From Paucimonas lemoignei (GTDB taxonomy: Bacteria > Pseudomonadota > Gammaproteobacteria > Pseudomonadales > Pseudomonadaceae), in NCBI GenBank assembly GCA_900475325.1, contig LS483371.1, positions 186,001-250,000 on the forward strand: a DNA stretch of 64,000 nt, written 5' to 3'. The position numbers and the translations under genes are program-made. Positions 47,177 through 57,275 of this stretch are shown piece by piece. The first letter of the stretch is position 1. Every line of letters begins with the position of its first letter. The notes under the pieces were generated by a model. The model was not told where the DNA came from, did no database searches, and was given only the letters and a program-made list of their open reading frames with translations.

Positions 47177-48523
47177 CTACTTACTCTCCACCGCATGCGC
47201 CCAGCGGTAATCAAGACGCGGCGCGCGGATGCGGACTTTGCGCTGGGTCTTGGTCAGGGTCGGTTCGAATACCGGCTCGGGGTCTTTGAGGAAGGCGGTC
47301 ATCACGGCGCTCAATGCATAAAGGCCGGTGAATGCCCAGACCACGCCTTCGAGGCCGAAACTGTCCTGGAAGATCGCCACCACGGCGGGGCCTACCCAGG
47401 TTGATGCGCCAGCGCCGAGGCTCAATACCGACAAGGCAGCCGCTTTGTTATGCGGAGCGAGCGCCGGGGCCAGTGCCGACAGCGGTACGAAGCAGGCCAG
47501 AGTCAGGCCGTAGAAGGCGCCGAACACCGAGGCAATCAGGAAGTCGTTCGGGAAGGCCTGCGGCATGAAGAAGAACAGCGGCGTGCTGATGGTGCTGCCA
47601 ACCGCGCCCAGCCACAGAATGGTGTTGCGGTAGCCGATCCGCGTGCTGATGATGCTCGACGCCAGGTTGCCGATGATGTTGAACACGAAAACGATGGTCA
47701 GCAGGCGCAGCCATTCTTCCAGGCTGAAGCCCACGGTGTGCATGAAGAAACCGGGCATGATCACCAGGAAGCCGAACATCGATGAGGTGTTGATCACCCG
47801 CACCAGGCCGGCCAGGGACACCTTGGGAATCTTCCACATGATGGTGACGTTTTTCGCCATCGACACCATGGGTTTTTCGCCCTCCGGCGCCAGACGTTGC
47901 ATGCCATGTGCTTCGCGCATGCCCACCAGACCGATCACGCCGCCGACCACGACCAATGCGAACGACAACCAGAAGGTCGCCATGGCGCCAATCATCGGGA
48001 TGCTGATGCTGGCAACCAGTGAGCCCAGGGTCGGCAGGCCGGCGGCATAAGCCACCCAGAACCAGCCAACCGCCATGCCCATTTTGCGCGACGGCGTGGC
48101 GGCTGCGATCCACACCAGAAAGCCATAGGCGAACAGCGGATAGCCCAGGCCGCGCAAGCCATAGGTCAACAGGATCATGGAGTAGCTGAGGGTCGAGAGG
48201 CCGTAGATCAGGAACACCACCTCAAACGCGCTCCAGATGAGCAGGCCCAGAATCATGACCCGCTTGGGGCCCCAGATATTGGACAGGGCGCCCGCCAGCC
48301 ATGAGGAGATGCCGACCGTTACGCCGTAAATGGTGAACACCATGGCGATTTCATCGGCAGGCATGCCGCGTTCACTGAGGAAGGGGGAGAGGTAACCAAG
48401 CTCGACGCCATCGCCGATCATGAAGATCAACAGGCCGACAAAGCCCCAGAACATGGGATAGGGAATACCGGTTTTCTCGCAGAATCTGGCGAGTGCAGTG
48501 TTCGGAGTGGATTGATCGCTCAA
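47177..48523 (-). CDS. MFS transporter, RbtT/DalT/CsbX-like (sugar-alcohol type)
   Basis: A 448-residue major-facilitator carrier with about 12 hydrophobic segments. The wording MFWGFVGLLIFMIGDGVELGYLSPFL and GLRGLGYPLFAYGFLVWI (quoted in part) resembles the ribitol/D-arabinitol transporter subgroup, so a polyol or related sugar is the likely substrate; this is family inference. Translation is assigned to TTG at 48523, preceded by AAGAAGGA with an eight-base gap. The Shine-Dalgarno overlaps AAAAAGAA, a match to the Hfq/Crc target pattern. No polyol dehydrogenase or kinase gene is adjacent. Confidence 0.85.
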   Translation of the reverse strand: MSDQSTPNTALARFCEKTGIPYPMFWGFVGLLIFMIGDGVELGYLSPFLSERGMPADEIAMVFTIYGVTVGISSWLAGALSNIWGPKRVMILGLLIWSAFEVVFLIYGLSTLSYSMILLTYGLRGLGYPLFAYGFLVWIAAATPSRKMGMAVGWFWVAYAAGLPTLGSLVASISIPMIGAMATFWLSFALVVVGGVIGLVGMREAHGMQRLAPEGEKPMVSMAKNVTIMWKIPKVSLAGLVRVINTSSMFGFLVIMPGFFMHTVGFSLEEWLRLLTIVFVFNIIGNLASSIISTRIGYRNTILWLGAVGSTISTPLFFFMPQAFPNDFLIASVFGAFYGLTLACFVPLSALAPALAPHNKAAALSVLSLGAGASTWVGPAVVAIFQDSFGLEGVVWAFTGLYALSAVMTAFLKDPEPVFEPTLTKTQRKVRIRAPRLDYRWAHAVESK

Positions 48524-48946
48524 TTTTCCGGTCCTTCTTTTTAGGTGCAGCACGACGTTTGGTGACGCCGTATGAATGGCCTCGATGAGGTTGAAAGGCA
48601 GGATTGACCAGCACGCTGTGAGCCAATGCGCGAACACAAAACGTCTGGACTTTTATCTGATACAGGATCGCCGGTGAACGACTTCAATGACCCATGAATC
48701 TATGTTTTTTATAGATTTTCGAGCCCGTTTGCCTTTTTGTTATCCCATCTGAGGTCGATGATGGCAACCGCTTGAAATCTGGCCAGCTGTGGCGTGATGT
48801 CGCACTCATACGGGGTTGGCCCCCTGTTTTTGGGGGGTTGCCCGTTACAAAACATTTCGAAAAAAAAGCTGAAGAAAGTGCCTGTGTGCCGATATTGCTA
48901 GCAATCCGAAAGGCTTAGGAGCCTTCTCCGGCGCGGTTTTCAAGGT
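48524..48946. other. Intergenic region upstream of the MFS transporter gene
   Basis: This 423-nt gap should hold the MFS promoter. It contains an imperfect hairpin near 48815-48840 (CCCCC with GGGGG around TGTTTTT) that could end the upstream minus-strand gene, but it lies beyond that gene's start side and I do not call it a terminator. No gene is supported. Confidence 0.5.
48533..48542 (-). promoter_or_regulatory. Candidate Hfq/Crc site overlapping the MFS Shine-Dalgarno
   Basis: On the mRNA strand the sequence reads AAAAAGAAGGA. AAAAAGAA fits AAnAAnAA, and AAGAAGGA is the likely ribosome-binding site of the TTG start at 48523. This is where Crc/Hfq sites of catabolic genes typically lie. 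Confidence 0.45.
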
Positions 48947-49696
48947 TCAACCGAGTGGATTGAAGCCATCACCCGCCGAGCAGAAGCGTCGCTCGATTGC
49001 CTTGCTTGAGTCGCTGCGGTCGTTGCTCCAGCGTTTGCCCCATTCCCGGCACTTTTCCCGGAAATAGACTTTCGCGCCTTTGCGGCACTCGCGGTATTCG
49101 ATTGAGCCGCGTCGATAGTTGGTGCAGACGCTGCTGCCTTCGATACGGTTATCGGTGATCACCCATTCGGCGGCATAGGTCCGTTTGCCGTCCCACTGCC
49201 AGACGGTTGCGGTTTCGACGTTGTAGGCCGTTACGCGCTTGGTGCGCGCGGGCAATTGCTCGGCTTTGTACTGCGCCAGGTAGGACGCTGACACCATGCC
49301 TTGTGCGTTCGAATTGTCGCTTGCACGCGGAAACTGCCCGTACCTACAGGTGGCAACAGCTTCGTCGATGATGTTGTCCGGCTTGATACAGTCAGCCAGA
49401 GGCTTGGGCGCGATCAGAGCGTCAGAGGTGTAGATCGGTGGCACAGGGTTGGAGGTGGCGTGTTTGGGGGCTTGGACATGATGCCCGGTGGTCAGCTGGC
49501 GGATAGCGCTCAGCAGCGTGTCTGGCGCATTGAACAGCAAGTAGGCTGCAGCGGCGATGCATATCAGGAGGGCGCAGATAATGCGCCAGAGAGGCGAAGG
49601 CGGGGCCAGGGTGACATAGCGCTCATCATCGGCGTGGGCGCTGATGGGCTCATAAGCATTGAAGCTCTCGTCGCCACGGTACTTGCGGGCATCCAT
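48947..49696 (-). CDS. Unknown single-pass membrane protein with cysteine-rich periplasmic domain
   Basis: A 249-residue protein I do not recognise. A polar N-terminus (about 1-35: MDARKYRGDESFNAYEPISA) is followed by one hydrophobic helix (about 37-60, IICALLICIAAAAYLLFN), then a linker and a domain (about 100-249) rich in charged residues with seven cysteines (ADCIKPDN, VATCRYG, SSVCTNYRRG, YRECRKG, REKCREWG, RRFCSAG), several probably disulfide-bonded in the periplasm. Two segments, VETATVWQWDGKRTYAAEW and NYRRGSIEYRECRKGAK, are the most conserved-looking. The ATG at 49696 has AAGGAAGAG upstream. It is divergent from argE. Confidence 0.7.
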   Translation of the reverse strand: MDARKYRGDESFNAYEPISAHADDERYVTLAPPSPLWRIICALLICIAAAAYLLFNAPDTLLSAIRQLTTGHHVQAPKHATSNPVPPIYTSDALIAPKPLADCIKPDNIIDEAVATCRYGQFPRASDNSNAQGMVSASYLAQYKAEQLPARTKRVTAYNVETATVWQWDGKRTYAAEWVITDNRIEGSSVCTNYRRGSIEYRECRKGAKVYFREKCREWGKRWSNDRSDSSKAIERRFCSAGDGFNPLG

Positions 49697-50048
49697 CGAC
49701 TCTTCCTTGATGTAAATCGCGCGTCCTGCGCAGTGCTGTTGCGAGGGTAAACCTGATGGATGTGTTTCGCCAGCGTTACACAGGCGATTCGCCAACCTGT
49801 AGGAGCTGCCGAAGGCTGCGAAAGCGATTCGTCATAGAGAACGCCTTCGCAGCCTTCGGCAGCTCCTACAGGTTTTGTCGTGCAGCTTGAACTTGTGCAG
49901 GCTCAACGCCGCGTCGGGTGGTGCTGGCGACTGCTCTGAAAAGCAGCCGACGCAGCCCCTGTGGCATATCAACAACCTGTAACGGTTTATTCCCACCGCC
50001 GGATAGCCCTATGATGGTCGGCACGTTCTCCCGATAAAGGAACTGCAC
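49697..50048. other. Divergent intergenic region with a class B repeat
   Basis: This 352-nt gap between the unknown gene and argE contains a class B pair (49798-49871) and the argE leader with TAAAGGA before the ATG. I cannot define an ArgR site. Confidence 0.6.
49798..49871. repeat. Class B REP pair (hairpin)
   Basis: Arms GTAGGAGCTGCCGAAGGCTG and complement, spacer AAAGCGATTCGTCATAGAGA. Unusually, this one lies between divergent genes. Confidence 0.9.
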
Positions 50049-51197
50049 ATGCCTTTGCCGTCCATGAAAGACCAATTCGCTGCATTGATCGCTGCGCCCT
50101 CGGTGAGCTGCACCCAGCCGTCGCTGGATCAGTCCAACCGCGCGGTGATCGATCTGCTGGCCGGTTGGCTGGGCGATCTGGGGTTTGCGTGCGACATCCA
50201 GCAAGTGTCGCCGGGCAAATTCAATCTGCTGGCCAGCTTCGGCACTGGGCCTGGCGGGCTGGTGCTGGCGGGGCATAGCGATACCGTGCCGTTCGATGGC
50301 GCCTTGTGGAAAACCGACCCGCTGAAACTGACTGAGGTCGACAACCGCTGGGTCGGGCTCGGCAGCTGTGACATGAAAGGCTTCTTTGCGCTGGTCATCG
50401 AAGCGGTGCAGCCCTTGTTGGACAAGCCCTTCAAGCAGCCGCTGCTGATCCTCGCCACCTGTGATGAAGAAAGCTCCATGGCCGGTGCCCGCGCACTGGC
50501 TGACGCCGGTCGTCCTCTGGGCCGCGCCGCCGTGATCGGCGAGCCGACCGGGCTCAAGCCCATCCGCCTGCACAAGGGCGTGATGATGGAGCGCATCGAC
50601 ATCCTCGGCCGCAGCGGGCATTCATCCGACCCGAGCCTGGGGCACAGCGCCCTGGAAGCCATGCACGATGCGATCAGCGAGCTCAAAGGCCTGCGCCAGC
50701 AATGGCAGCTGGAATACCGCAATCCGCAGTTCAGCGTGCCGACCCCGACCCTGAACTTCGGCTGCATTCACGGCGGGGATAACCCGAATCGGATTTGCGG
50801 CCAGTGTTCACTGGAGTTCGACTTGCGGCCGCTGCCGGGCATGGATCCGAGCGTATTACGCGCCGCGATACGACAGAAGCTTGAACCGCTGGCGGAGTTG
50901 CATCAGGTGAAAATAGACTACGCGCCGCTGTTCCCGGAAGCGCCGCCCTTTGAGCAGGCTGCCGATGCGGAACTGGTGCGGGTTGCCGAACGTCTTACGG
51001 GGCATCGCGCCGAAGCCGTTGCCTTTGGCACCGAGGCGGCCTATCTGCAGCGCCTGGGCTGTGAAACGCTGGTGCTTGGCCCAGGCGATATTGCGTGTGC
51101 GCATCAGCCGGGCGAGTACCTGGAGATGTCACGTTTGCAGCCTACAGTGCGTCTGTTAAGCCAGTTGATCGAACATTACTGCCTGAGCCCGCAATGA
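50049..51197 (+). CDS. argE: Acetylornithine deacetylase
   Basis: A 382-residue M20-family metalloenzyme that hydrolyses N-acetylornithine to ornithine and acetate. Metal-site motifs are GHSDTVPFDG (about 77-86), CDMKGFFALV (about 110), CDEESSMAGARAL with the catalytic Glu, and the late IACAHQPGEYLEMSRL with a His ligand. The segment IGEPTGLKPIRLHKGVM is typical of ArgE rather than DapE. Pseudomonas generally recycles the acetyl group through ArgJ, so ArgE may be supplementary here; other M20 substrates are possible. argA starts 126 nt downstream, which supports the arginine role. Confidence 0.9.
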   Translation: MPLPSMKDQFAALIAAPSVSCTQPSLDQSNRAVIDLLAGWLGDLGFACDIQQVSPGKFNLLASFGTGPGGLVLAGHSDTVPFDGALWKTDPLKLTEVDNRWVGLGSCDMKGFFALVIEAVQPLLDKPFKQPLLILATCDEESSMAGARALADAGRPLGRAAVIGEPTGLKPIRLHKGVMMERIDILGRSGHSSDPSLGHSALEAMHDAISELKGLRQQWQLEYRNPQFSVPTPTLNFGCIHGGDNPNRICGQCSLEFDLRPLPGMDPSVLRAAIRQKLEPLAELHQVKIDYAPLFPEAPPFEQAADAELVRVAERLTGHRAEAVAFGTEAAYLQRLGCETLVLGPGDIACAHQPGEYLEMSRLQPTVRLLSQLIEHYCLSPQ

Positions 51198-51323
51198 CCC
51201 GGGCCTTGCTGACTTTGACGATAAGGAGAGTGTGCGTAATGACATGCCTGTTCCGACGATAACCACTACACGGTTGTGAGTGTTTCTGTCTTTCGTCCTT
51301 CTTCCTCGCAGGCTCTCAAAGTT

Positions 51324-52622
51324 ATGCACGAATACGTCAACTGGCTTCGCCATGCTTCCCCTTACATCAACGCCCACCGTGAGCGCACCTTCGTGGTGAT
51401 GCTGCCCGGCGACGGCGTTGATCACCCGAACTTCGGCAATATCGTCCACGACCTGGTGCTGCTGCACAGCCTCGGCGTGCGGCTGGTGCTGGTGCATGGC
51501 TCGCGCCCACAAATTGAAAGCCGCCTGGCGGCACGCGGGCTGACGCCTCAATACCACCGCAACCTGCGGGTCACTGACGCGGCGACGCTTGAGTGTGTGA
51601 TTGATGCGGTCGGGCATCTGCGAATTGATATCGAAGCGCGCCTGTCCATGGACATGGCCGCCTCGCCGATGCAGGGCTCGCGGCTGCGCGTCACCAGCGG
51701 CAATCTGGTCACCGCCCGGCCCATCGGCGTGCTGGAAGGCGTGGATTACCAGCACACCGGCGAAGTGCGCCGTATCGACCGCAAAGGCATCAATCGTCTG
51801 CTGGATGAGCGCCATATCGTGCTGCTCTCGCCGATGGGGTATTCGCCAACGGGTGAGATTTTCAATATTGCCTGTGAAGACGTCGCCACTCGCGCCGCCG
51901 TTGATCTGGGCGCCGACAAGTTGCTGTTGTTTGGCGAAGAGCGCGGCTTGATGGATGAGCAAGGCCGACTGGTGCGCGAACTGCGTCCACAGCAAGTCCC
52001 GGCGCATATCCTGCGCCTGGGCACCAACTATCAGGCTGAGCTGCTCGATGCTGCCGCCGAGGCGTGTCGTGGCGGTGTGGGGCGTAGCCACATCGTCAGT
52101 TATGCCGAAGACGGCGCGCTGCTCACCGAGCTGTTCACCCGTGACGGTGGCGGTACGTTGGTGGCGCAGGAGCAATTCGAATTGGTGCGTGAAGCGGCCA
52201 TTGAAGACGTTGGCGGCTTGATGGACCTGATTACGCCACTGGAAGAGCAGGGGATTCTAGTGCGTCGCTCCCGGGAAGTGTTGGAGCGTGAAATTGAGCA
52301 ATTCAGCGTGGTTGAACGCGAAGGGTTGATCATTGCCTGTGCGGCGCTGTATCAGATTGCCGATTCGGATGCTGGCGAGCTGGCATGCCTGGCGGTCAAT
52401 CCGGAATACCGACATGGCGGCCGTGGGGATGAGCTGCTCGAACGCATCGAAACCCGCGCCCGTGAAAAAGGTTTGAAGACGCTGTTCGTCCTCACCACCC
52501 GCACCGCTCACTGGTTCCGCGAGCGCGGCTTCGAACCAAGCAGCGTCGACCGCCTGCCAGCAGCGCGTGCGTCGCTGTATAACTTCCAGCGTAATTCGAA
52601 GATTTTCGAAAAGGCGTTGTAA
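51324..52622 (+). CDS. argA: N-acetylglutamate synthase
   Basis: A 432-residue enzyme for the first committed step of arginine synthesis, acetylating glutamate with acetyl-CoA; arginine inhibits it. It has an N-terminal amino-acid-kinase-like domain (about 1-285, with LVLVHGSRPQIESRLAARG) and a C-terminal GNAT domain (about 290-432, with CLAVNPEYRHGGRGDELLERIE and TTRTAHWFRERGFEPSSVDRLP). The ATG at 51324 (MHEYVNWLRHASPYINAHR) gives the known length; in-frame codons before it are not conserved. It lies downstream of argE. Confidence 0.96.
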   Translation: MHEYVNWLRHASPYINAHRERTFVVMLPGDGVDHPNFGNIVHDLVLLHSLGVRLVLVHGSRPQIESRLAARGLTPQYHRNLRVTDAATLECVIDAVGHLRIDIEARLSMDMAASPMQGSRLRVTSGNLVTARPIGVLEGVDYQHTGEVRRIDRKGINRLLDERHIVLLSPMGYSPTGEIFNIACEDVATRAAVDLGADKLLLFGEERGLMDEQGRLVRELRPQQVPAHILRLGTNYQAELLDAAAEACRGGVGRSHIVSYAEDGALLTELFTRDGGGTLVAQEQFELVREAAIEDVGGLMDLITPLEEQGILVRRSREVLEREIEQFSVVEREGLIIACAALYQIADSDAGELACLAVNPEYRHGGRGDELLERIETRAREKGLKTLFVLTTRTAHWFRERGFEPSSVDRLPAARASLYNFQRNSKIFEKAL

Positions 52623-52658
52623 GCGCTGACCCCTTTAGGAGCTCCTACCGAGACCCCT

Positions 52659-52747
52659 GTGGGAGCGAGCTTGCTCGCGAAGAAGATGACGCGATTTATC
52701 TGATGTATCGCAGCGTCTGATTCGCGAGCAAGCTCGGCTCCCACAGA
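52659..52747. repeat. Class C REP pair (hairpin)
   Basis: Arms GTGGGAGCGAGCTTGCTCGC and complement (GCGAGCAAGCTCGGCTCCCA), spacer about 45 nt. It lies between the convergent argA and gshA. Confidence 0.88.
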
Positions 52748-52769
52748 GTCCTGTTCACCCTCTTTCCAA

Positions 52770-54356
52770 TCAGTTACTAATCCGCAAAATACTCGCCTGA
52801 TACGCGCCAACGAAGGTGTCGAAATCGACTTTTTCTTCGGTCTGTTCCAGTTCCGCCTGCTCGGCAAGCGAGGTGCGCGCCAGGGTTTCGAAGTGCGATT
52901 GCTCCTCGACACTTAGCGGGTTGCTGCGGAAGTACTCGGCATGGGCCTGGCTCTGACGGAACGAGAAAGCCGTGAAGCCTTCCTTGTGTTCGGTCATGCT
53001 CGCCAGCACCTTGGCAGACGGCGTCAGTGACGCATCATTGACCTTGGACTGTTGCGCGGCGATGGATTTGACGTGCTCGTCAGTACCGTTCGCTTCGTCC
53101 AGCAACTGAGCGATGGGCGTGATCTTCTCCAGCAATTCGGTCGCCCAGGCTTTCAGGTCGATGGTGCTGTCGTTGCGATTCAACTCAAGCCCCGGACGAC
53201 GGCCTTCCTTGACCACGGTCAGGAAGTTCGACGCGGCATTGCTGCATTCGTTATTGGCCAGCTGCGGGCTTTCCTGCAAGGCGCAGTACAGCACGAAGGC
53301 ATCGACGAAACGCGATTGCTGCAGGTCAATCCCGGTAGGCAGGAACGGGTTGATGTCCAGGCAACGAACCTCAACGTACTGCACACCACGGGCTACCAAC
53401 GCCTGGATCGGACGCTCGCCTGAATAGGTCACGCGCTTGGGGCGAATGTTGGAGTAGTACTCGTTTTCAATCTGCAACACGTTGGTGTTGAGCTGAATCC
53501 ACTCGCCATCCTTATGGGTGCCAATCTCGACATAAGGTGCGTATGGCGTTGCCACCGCTTTGCGCAGGCTGTCGGTGTAGGTGATCAGGTCGTTGTAGCA
53601 AGGCGTCAGGCCCGCCTGGGCGTTGCTTTGATAGCCCAGATCGCTCATGCGCAGGCTGGTCGCGTACGGCAGATACAAGGTATCGGCGTCGAATTGCTCC
53701 AGCTGATGCGCACGGCCGCGCAGGAAGCCTGCGTCCAGTGCGGGCGATGCGCCGAACAGGTACATCAGCAACCAGCTGTAGCGGCGGAAATTTCGAATCA
53801 ATGCGAGATAAGCGTGGGACTGATAATCCCGCGCATCGCCGTCGAAACTCTCGGTCTGCTTGAGCAGCGGCCAGGCGGCTTCCGGCAGCGAGAAGTTGTA
53901 GTGAATGCCCGCGATGCATTGCATGGTCTTGCCGTAACGCAGGGCCAGACCTTGGCGATAGACGTACTTGAGCTTGCCGATATTCGACGTGCCGTAATAG
54001 GCAATCGGAATGTCTTCTTCGGCAGGCAGCGGGCAGGGCATGGACGGGCTCCAGAGGAACTCGCTACCCAGCTTGCTGTAGGCGAAGCGATGGATTTTAT
54101 CCAGGCTGTCCAGGGTTTCTACAGGGTCAGCCAGCGCCGGAGTGATGAACTCCAACAGTGACTCGGAATAGTCGGTGGTGATCTGCCCGTGAGTCAGTGC
54201 AGCCCCCAGTTCTTCCGGGTGCGGCGTCTGAGCCAACCGGGCATCGCCGGTCACGCGCAGGCATTCGCGCTCAATACCGTGCAGGCACTGCTCCAGCAGG
54301 GAGAGGTTAGTGCGCTCGCTAAGCAAAGCCAGGCGGCGGTTGAGAAGTTCGCTCAA
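52770..54356 (-). CDS. gshA: Glutamate-cysteine ligase
   Basis: A 528-residue enzyme joining glutamate and cysteine in the first step of glutathione synthesis. It is of the proteobacterial GshA class: [23 protein letters not shown] (quoted in part) near the N-terminus, [32 protein letters not shown], and [27 protein letters not shown], with [10 protein letters not shown] later. The TTG start at 54356 follows AAGGA with seven bases between and matches the length of Pseudomonas GshA (527). A GTG five codons earlier overlaps the Shine-Dalgarno and is less likely. gshB is not in the window. Confidence 0.95.
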   Translation of the reverse strand: MSELLNRRLALLSERTNLSLLEQCLHGIERECLRVTGDARLAQTPHPEELGAALTHGQITTDYSESLLEFITPALADPVETLDSLDKIHRFAYSKLGSEFLWSPSMPCPLPAEEDIPIAYYGTSNIGKLKYVYRQGLALRYGKTMQCIAGIHYNFSLPEAAWPLLKQTESFDGDARDYQSHAYLALIRNFRRYSWLLMYLFGASPALDAGFLRGRAHQLEQFDADTLYLPYATSLRMSDLGYQSNAQAGLTPCYNDLITYTDSLRKAVATPYAPYVEIGTHKDGEWIQLNTNVLQIENEYYSNIRPKRVTYSGERPIQALVARGVQYVEVRCLDINPFLPTGIDLQQSRFVDAFVLYCALQESPQLANNECSNAASNFLTVVKEGRRPGLELNRNDSTIDLKAWATELLEKITPIAQLLDEANGTDEHVKSIAAQQSKVNDASLTPSAKVLASMTEHKEGFTAFSFRQSQAHAEYFRSNPLSVEEQSHFETLARTSLAEQAELEQTEEKVDFDTFVGAYQASILRISN

Positions 54357-54567
54357 GTTGGATTCCTTCACGCGTCAGTCGCCCCAATATGGGGGTGGAA
54401 GTGACGGTGTACAAGGGTAGGGCACTGGCGTTGTCGCCTGGTTCAGAATCTGTACGAAAACGCCGACCGGCAGCGTCGGAAAACTCCGGCACTACATTCG
54501 TAGCGCCGAAATTAACTCAAATCGACTTGGTAGAGCTAGGGGCGTTTAAACCGGCAGCGCAACAACG

Positions 54568-54951
54568 CTAAACCACAGCGAAGGTGCCTTGTGCCTTGGC
54601 GACCAGTTTCTCGCCTTGCAGCACTTCGGCTTCGACCACCAGCGTGCGGCGCCCGGCGTGCAATACCTTGGCGATGCACAACACCTCGCCTTCGGACACC
54701 GCCCGCATGTAGTTGATCTTGCATTCGATGGTCACGCTGCGCTGATCGAAGCCGTGGGAGCTGGAGCACGCCAATCCCATGGCGATGTCGACGAGGCTGA
54801 AAATCGCCCCGCCGTGCATCACATTGCCGCGATTGCGCAGGTGATCTTCCAGCGGCAGGGCCACTTCGGCAACGCCGACATCCAGGCGCCGAAGCTGGCA
54901 ACCAATGGCCCGGAAATAAGCGCTTTCAGTGAAACCTGCCGGGACGTCCAT
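54568..54951 (-). CDS. PaaI-family (hotdog-fold) thioesterase
   Basis: A 127-residue hotdog-fold protein expected to hydrolyse an acyl-CoA thioester. The signature HGGAIFSLVDIAMGLACSS follows LEDHLRNRGNVM, with the PaaI-type Asn and Asp in place. The ATG at 54951 overlaps the tex stop codon as TGATG, so translation is probably coupled to tex. Substrate is unknown. In P. aeruginosa a similar gene adjoins tex and gshA, so linkage is old. Confidence 0.88.
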   Translation of the reverse strand: MDVPAGFTESAYFRAIGCQLRRLDVGVAEVALPLEDHLRNRGNVMHGGAIFSLVDIAMGLACSSSHGFDQRSVTIECKINYMRAVSEGEVLCIAKVLHAGRRTLVVEAEVLQGEKLVAKAQGTFAVV

Positions 54952-57275
54952 CAACGCTTCTTCAGTTGTTTGGCGTTGGCAAACAGCGATGCCATAGCGT
55001 TGTTGGCCGGGGCTGCTGCGGCGGTTTCCTTGCGTGGTGCGCTGCTCTGTTGCTGGCGTGGCGCTGCGCCTGGGCGTGCACCGCGCGCGCCGTCGACTTT
55101 CTCGCCCGGCGTGTCGCTCATGCGCATCGACAGGCCCACGCGTTTGCGCGGGATGTCGACTTCCATCACCTTGACCTTGACCACGTCGCCAGCCTTCACC
55201 GCTTCACGGGGGTCTTTGATGAACTTCTCGGACAGTGCCGAGATGTGCACCAAGCCGTCCTGATGCACGCCGATATCAACAAATGCACCGAAGTTGGTGA
55301 CGTTGGTGACAACGCCTTCGAGGATCATGCCCGGCTGCAGGTCCTTGAGGTCTTCGACGCCGTCCTGGAACTCGGCGGTCTTGAACTCTGGACGTGGGTC
55401 GCGGCCTGGCTTTTCGAGTTCTTGCAGGATGTCGGTGACGGTCGGCAGGCCGAAGGTTTCGTCGGTGTACTTCTTCGGGTCCAGACGCTTGAGGAAGCTG
55501 GCGTCGCCGATCAGCGAGCGGATGTCGCGGTCGGTTTCGGACGCAATACGCTTCACCAGCGGATAGGCTTCCGGGTGAACGGCCGAGGAATCCAGCGGGT
55601 TATCGCCGTTCATGACGCGCAGGAAGCCAGCGGCCTGTTCGAAGGTTTTTTCACCCAGACGCGGGACTTTCTTGAGTGCAGCACGGGACTTGAACGCGCC
55701 GTTTTCATCACGGTGCGCAACGATGTTCTGCGCCAGCGTGGTGTTCAGGCCGGAGATGCGCGCCAGCAAGGCCACCGAAGCGGTGTTCACATCGACGCCC
55801 ACGGCGTTTACGCAGTCTTCCACGACAGCGTCCAGGCCACGGGCCAGTTTCAGCTGCGACACGTCGTGCTGGTACTGGCCGACACCGATGGATTTCGGGT
55901 CGATTTTCACCAGCTCAGCGAGCGGATCTTGCAGGCGGCGGGCGATGGATACTGCGCCACGGATCGATACGTCCAGCTCCGGGAATTCCTTGGCGGCCAG
56001 TTCCGACGCCGAGTAAACCGATGCGCCAGCCTCGGAGACCATGACCTTGGTCATTTTCAGGCCTGGGTATTTTTTGATCAGGTCAGCGGCAAGCTTGTCT
56101 GTTTCACGGCTGGCAGTGCCGTTGCCGATGGCGATCAGGTCGACCGCGTGCTTGGCGCACAGTGCAGCCAGCACGGCGATGGTCTGGTCCCACTGGTTTT
56201 TCGGCACGTGCGGGTAAACCGTGGCGTAATCCAGAAGCTTGCCGGTGGAATCGACTACCGCAACCTTACAGCCTGTACGCAGGCCCGGGTCGAGGCCCAG
56301 CGTGGCGCGCGGGCCAGCCGGTGCGGCGAGCAGCAGGTCATGCAGGTTGTGGGCGAACACATTGATCGCTTCGGTTTCCGCGCCATCGCGCAACTCGCCG
56401 AGCAAGTCGGTTTCCAGATGGCTGTAGAGCTTGACCTTCCAGGTCCAGCGCACCACTTCGGCCAGCCATTTGTCGGCTGGGCGGTTCTGATTTTGCAGGC
56501 CGAAACGCTCGCTGATCATCATTTCGCACGGGTGCATGGTGCCTGGCAGTTCTTCACCGACCTTCAGGGCCGAGCTGAGGAAGCCTTCGTTGCGACCACG
56601 GAAAATCGCCAGGGCGCGGTGGGAGGGCATGCTTTTCAGTGGTTCGTCGTGTTCGAAGTAATCGCGGAACTTGGAGCCTTCTTCTTCCTTGCCCGGCACA
56701 ACGCGCGCGCTGATCACGGCTTCGTGCTTGAGGAAGCTGCGCAATTTGTCCAGCAGGGTGGCGTCTTCGGCGAAGCGCTCCATGAGGATGTACTTGGCGC
56801 CTTCCAGCGCTGCTTTCACGTCGGCGACGCCTTTTTCAGCGTCAACGAAACGCGCGGCTTCACTTTCAGGTGTCAGGGTCGGGTCGTTGAACAGGCCGTC
56901 GGCGAGGTCACCCAGACCAGCTTCCAGAGCGATCTGGCCTTTAGTGCGGCGCTTTTGCTTGTACGGCAGGTACAAATCTTCGAGGCGGGTCTTGGTGTCA
57001 GCGAGCTTGATGTCGCGTGCCAGTTCTGGCGTCAGCTTGCCTTGTTCTTCGATGCTGGCAAGGATGCTGATGCGACGCTCGTCGAGTTCACGCAGGTAAC
57101 GCAGGCGCTCTTCCAGATGACGCAATTGCGTGTCATCGAGGCTGCCGGTCACTTCCTTGCGGTAACGAGAAATGAAGGGCACGGTCGAGCCTTCATCCAG
57201 TAGAGCGACGGCCGCTGCGACCTGTTGTGGGCGTACGCCGAGTTCTTCGGCGATGCGGCTGTTGATGCTGTCCAT
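54951..57275 (-). CDS. tex: Tex RNA-binding transcription accessory protein
   Basis: A 774-residue nucleic-acid-binding protein affecting transcription and, in Pseudomonas, related to RNA handling. Domain order: N-terminal helical region (about 1-200), YqgF/RNase-H-like fold (about 325-450, with [20 protein letters not shown]), helix-hairpin-helix region (about 500-560), and S1 domain (about 650-720, [26 protein letters not shown], quoted in part). The C-terminal tail (about 725-774) is Ala/Arg/Gln-rich and likely disordered. The ATG at 57275 ([12 protein letters not shown]) gives the known start. It is divergent from ompR and coupled to the thioesterase gene. Confidence 0.97.
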   Translation of the reverse strand: MDSINSRIAEELGVRPQQVAAAVALLDEGSTVPFISRYRKEVTGSLDDTQLRHLEERLRYLRELDERRISILASIEEQGKLTPELARDIKLADTKTRLEDLYLPYKQKRRTKGQIALEAGLGDLADGLFNDPTLTPESEAARFVDAEKGVADVKAALEGAKYILMERFAEDATLLDKLRSFLKHEAVISARVVPGKEEEGSKFRDYFEHDEPLKSMPSHRALAIFRGRNEGFLSSALKVGEELPGTMHPCEMMISERFGLQNQNRPADKWLAEVVRWTWKVKLYSHLETDLLGELRDGAETEAINVFAHNLHDLLLAAPAGPRATLGLDPGLRTGCKVAVVDSTGKLLDYATVYPHVPKNQWDQTIAVLAALCAKHAVDLIAIGNGTASRETDKLAADLIKKYPGLKMTKVMVSEAGASVYSASELAAKEFPELDVSIRGAVSIARRLQDPLAELVKIDPKSIGVGQYQHDVSQLKLARGLDAVVEDCVNAVGVDVNTASVALLARISGLNTTLAQNIVAHRDENGAFKSRAALKKVPRLGEKTFEQAAGFLRVMNGDNPLDSSAVHPEAYPLVKRIASETDRDIRSLIGDASFLKRLDPKKYTDETFGLPTVTDILQELEKPGRDPRPEFKTAEFQDGVEDLKDLQPGMILEGVVTNVTNFGAFVDIGVHQDGLVHISALSEKFIKDPREAVKAGDVVKVKVMEVDIPRKRVGLSMRMSDTPGEKVDGARGARPGAAPRQQQSSAPRKETAAAAPANNAMASLFANAKQLKKR

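Noticed and set aside
54966..57203. A 745-codon open frame antisense to tex
   Set aside because: Shadow of the strongly conserved tex gene; composition (His/Gln/Val-rich) is typical of antisense frames in GC-rich genomes.
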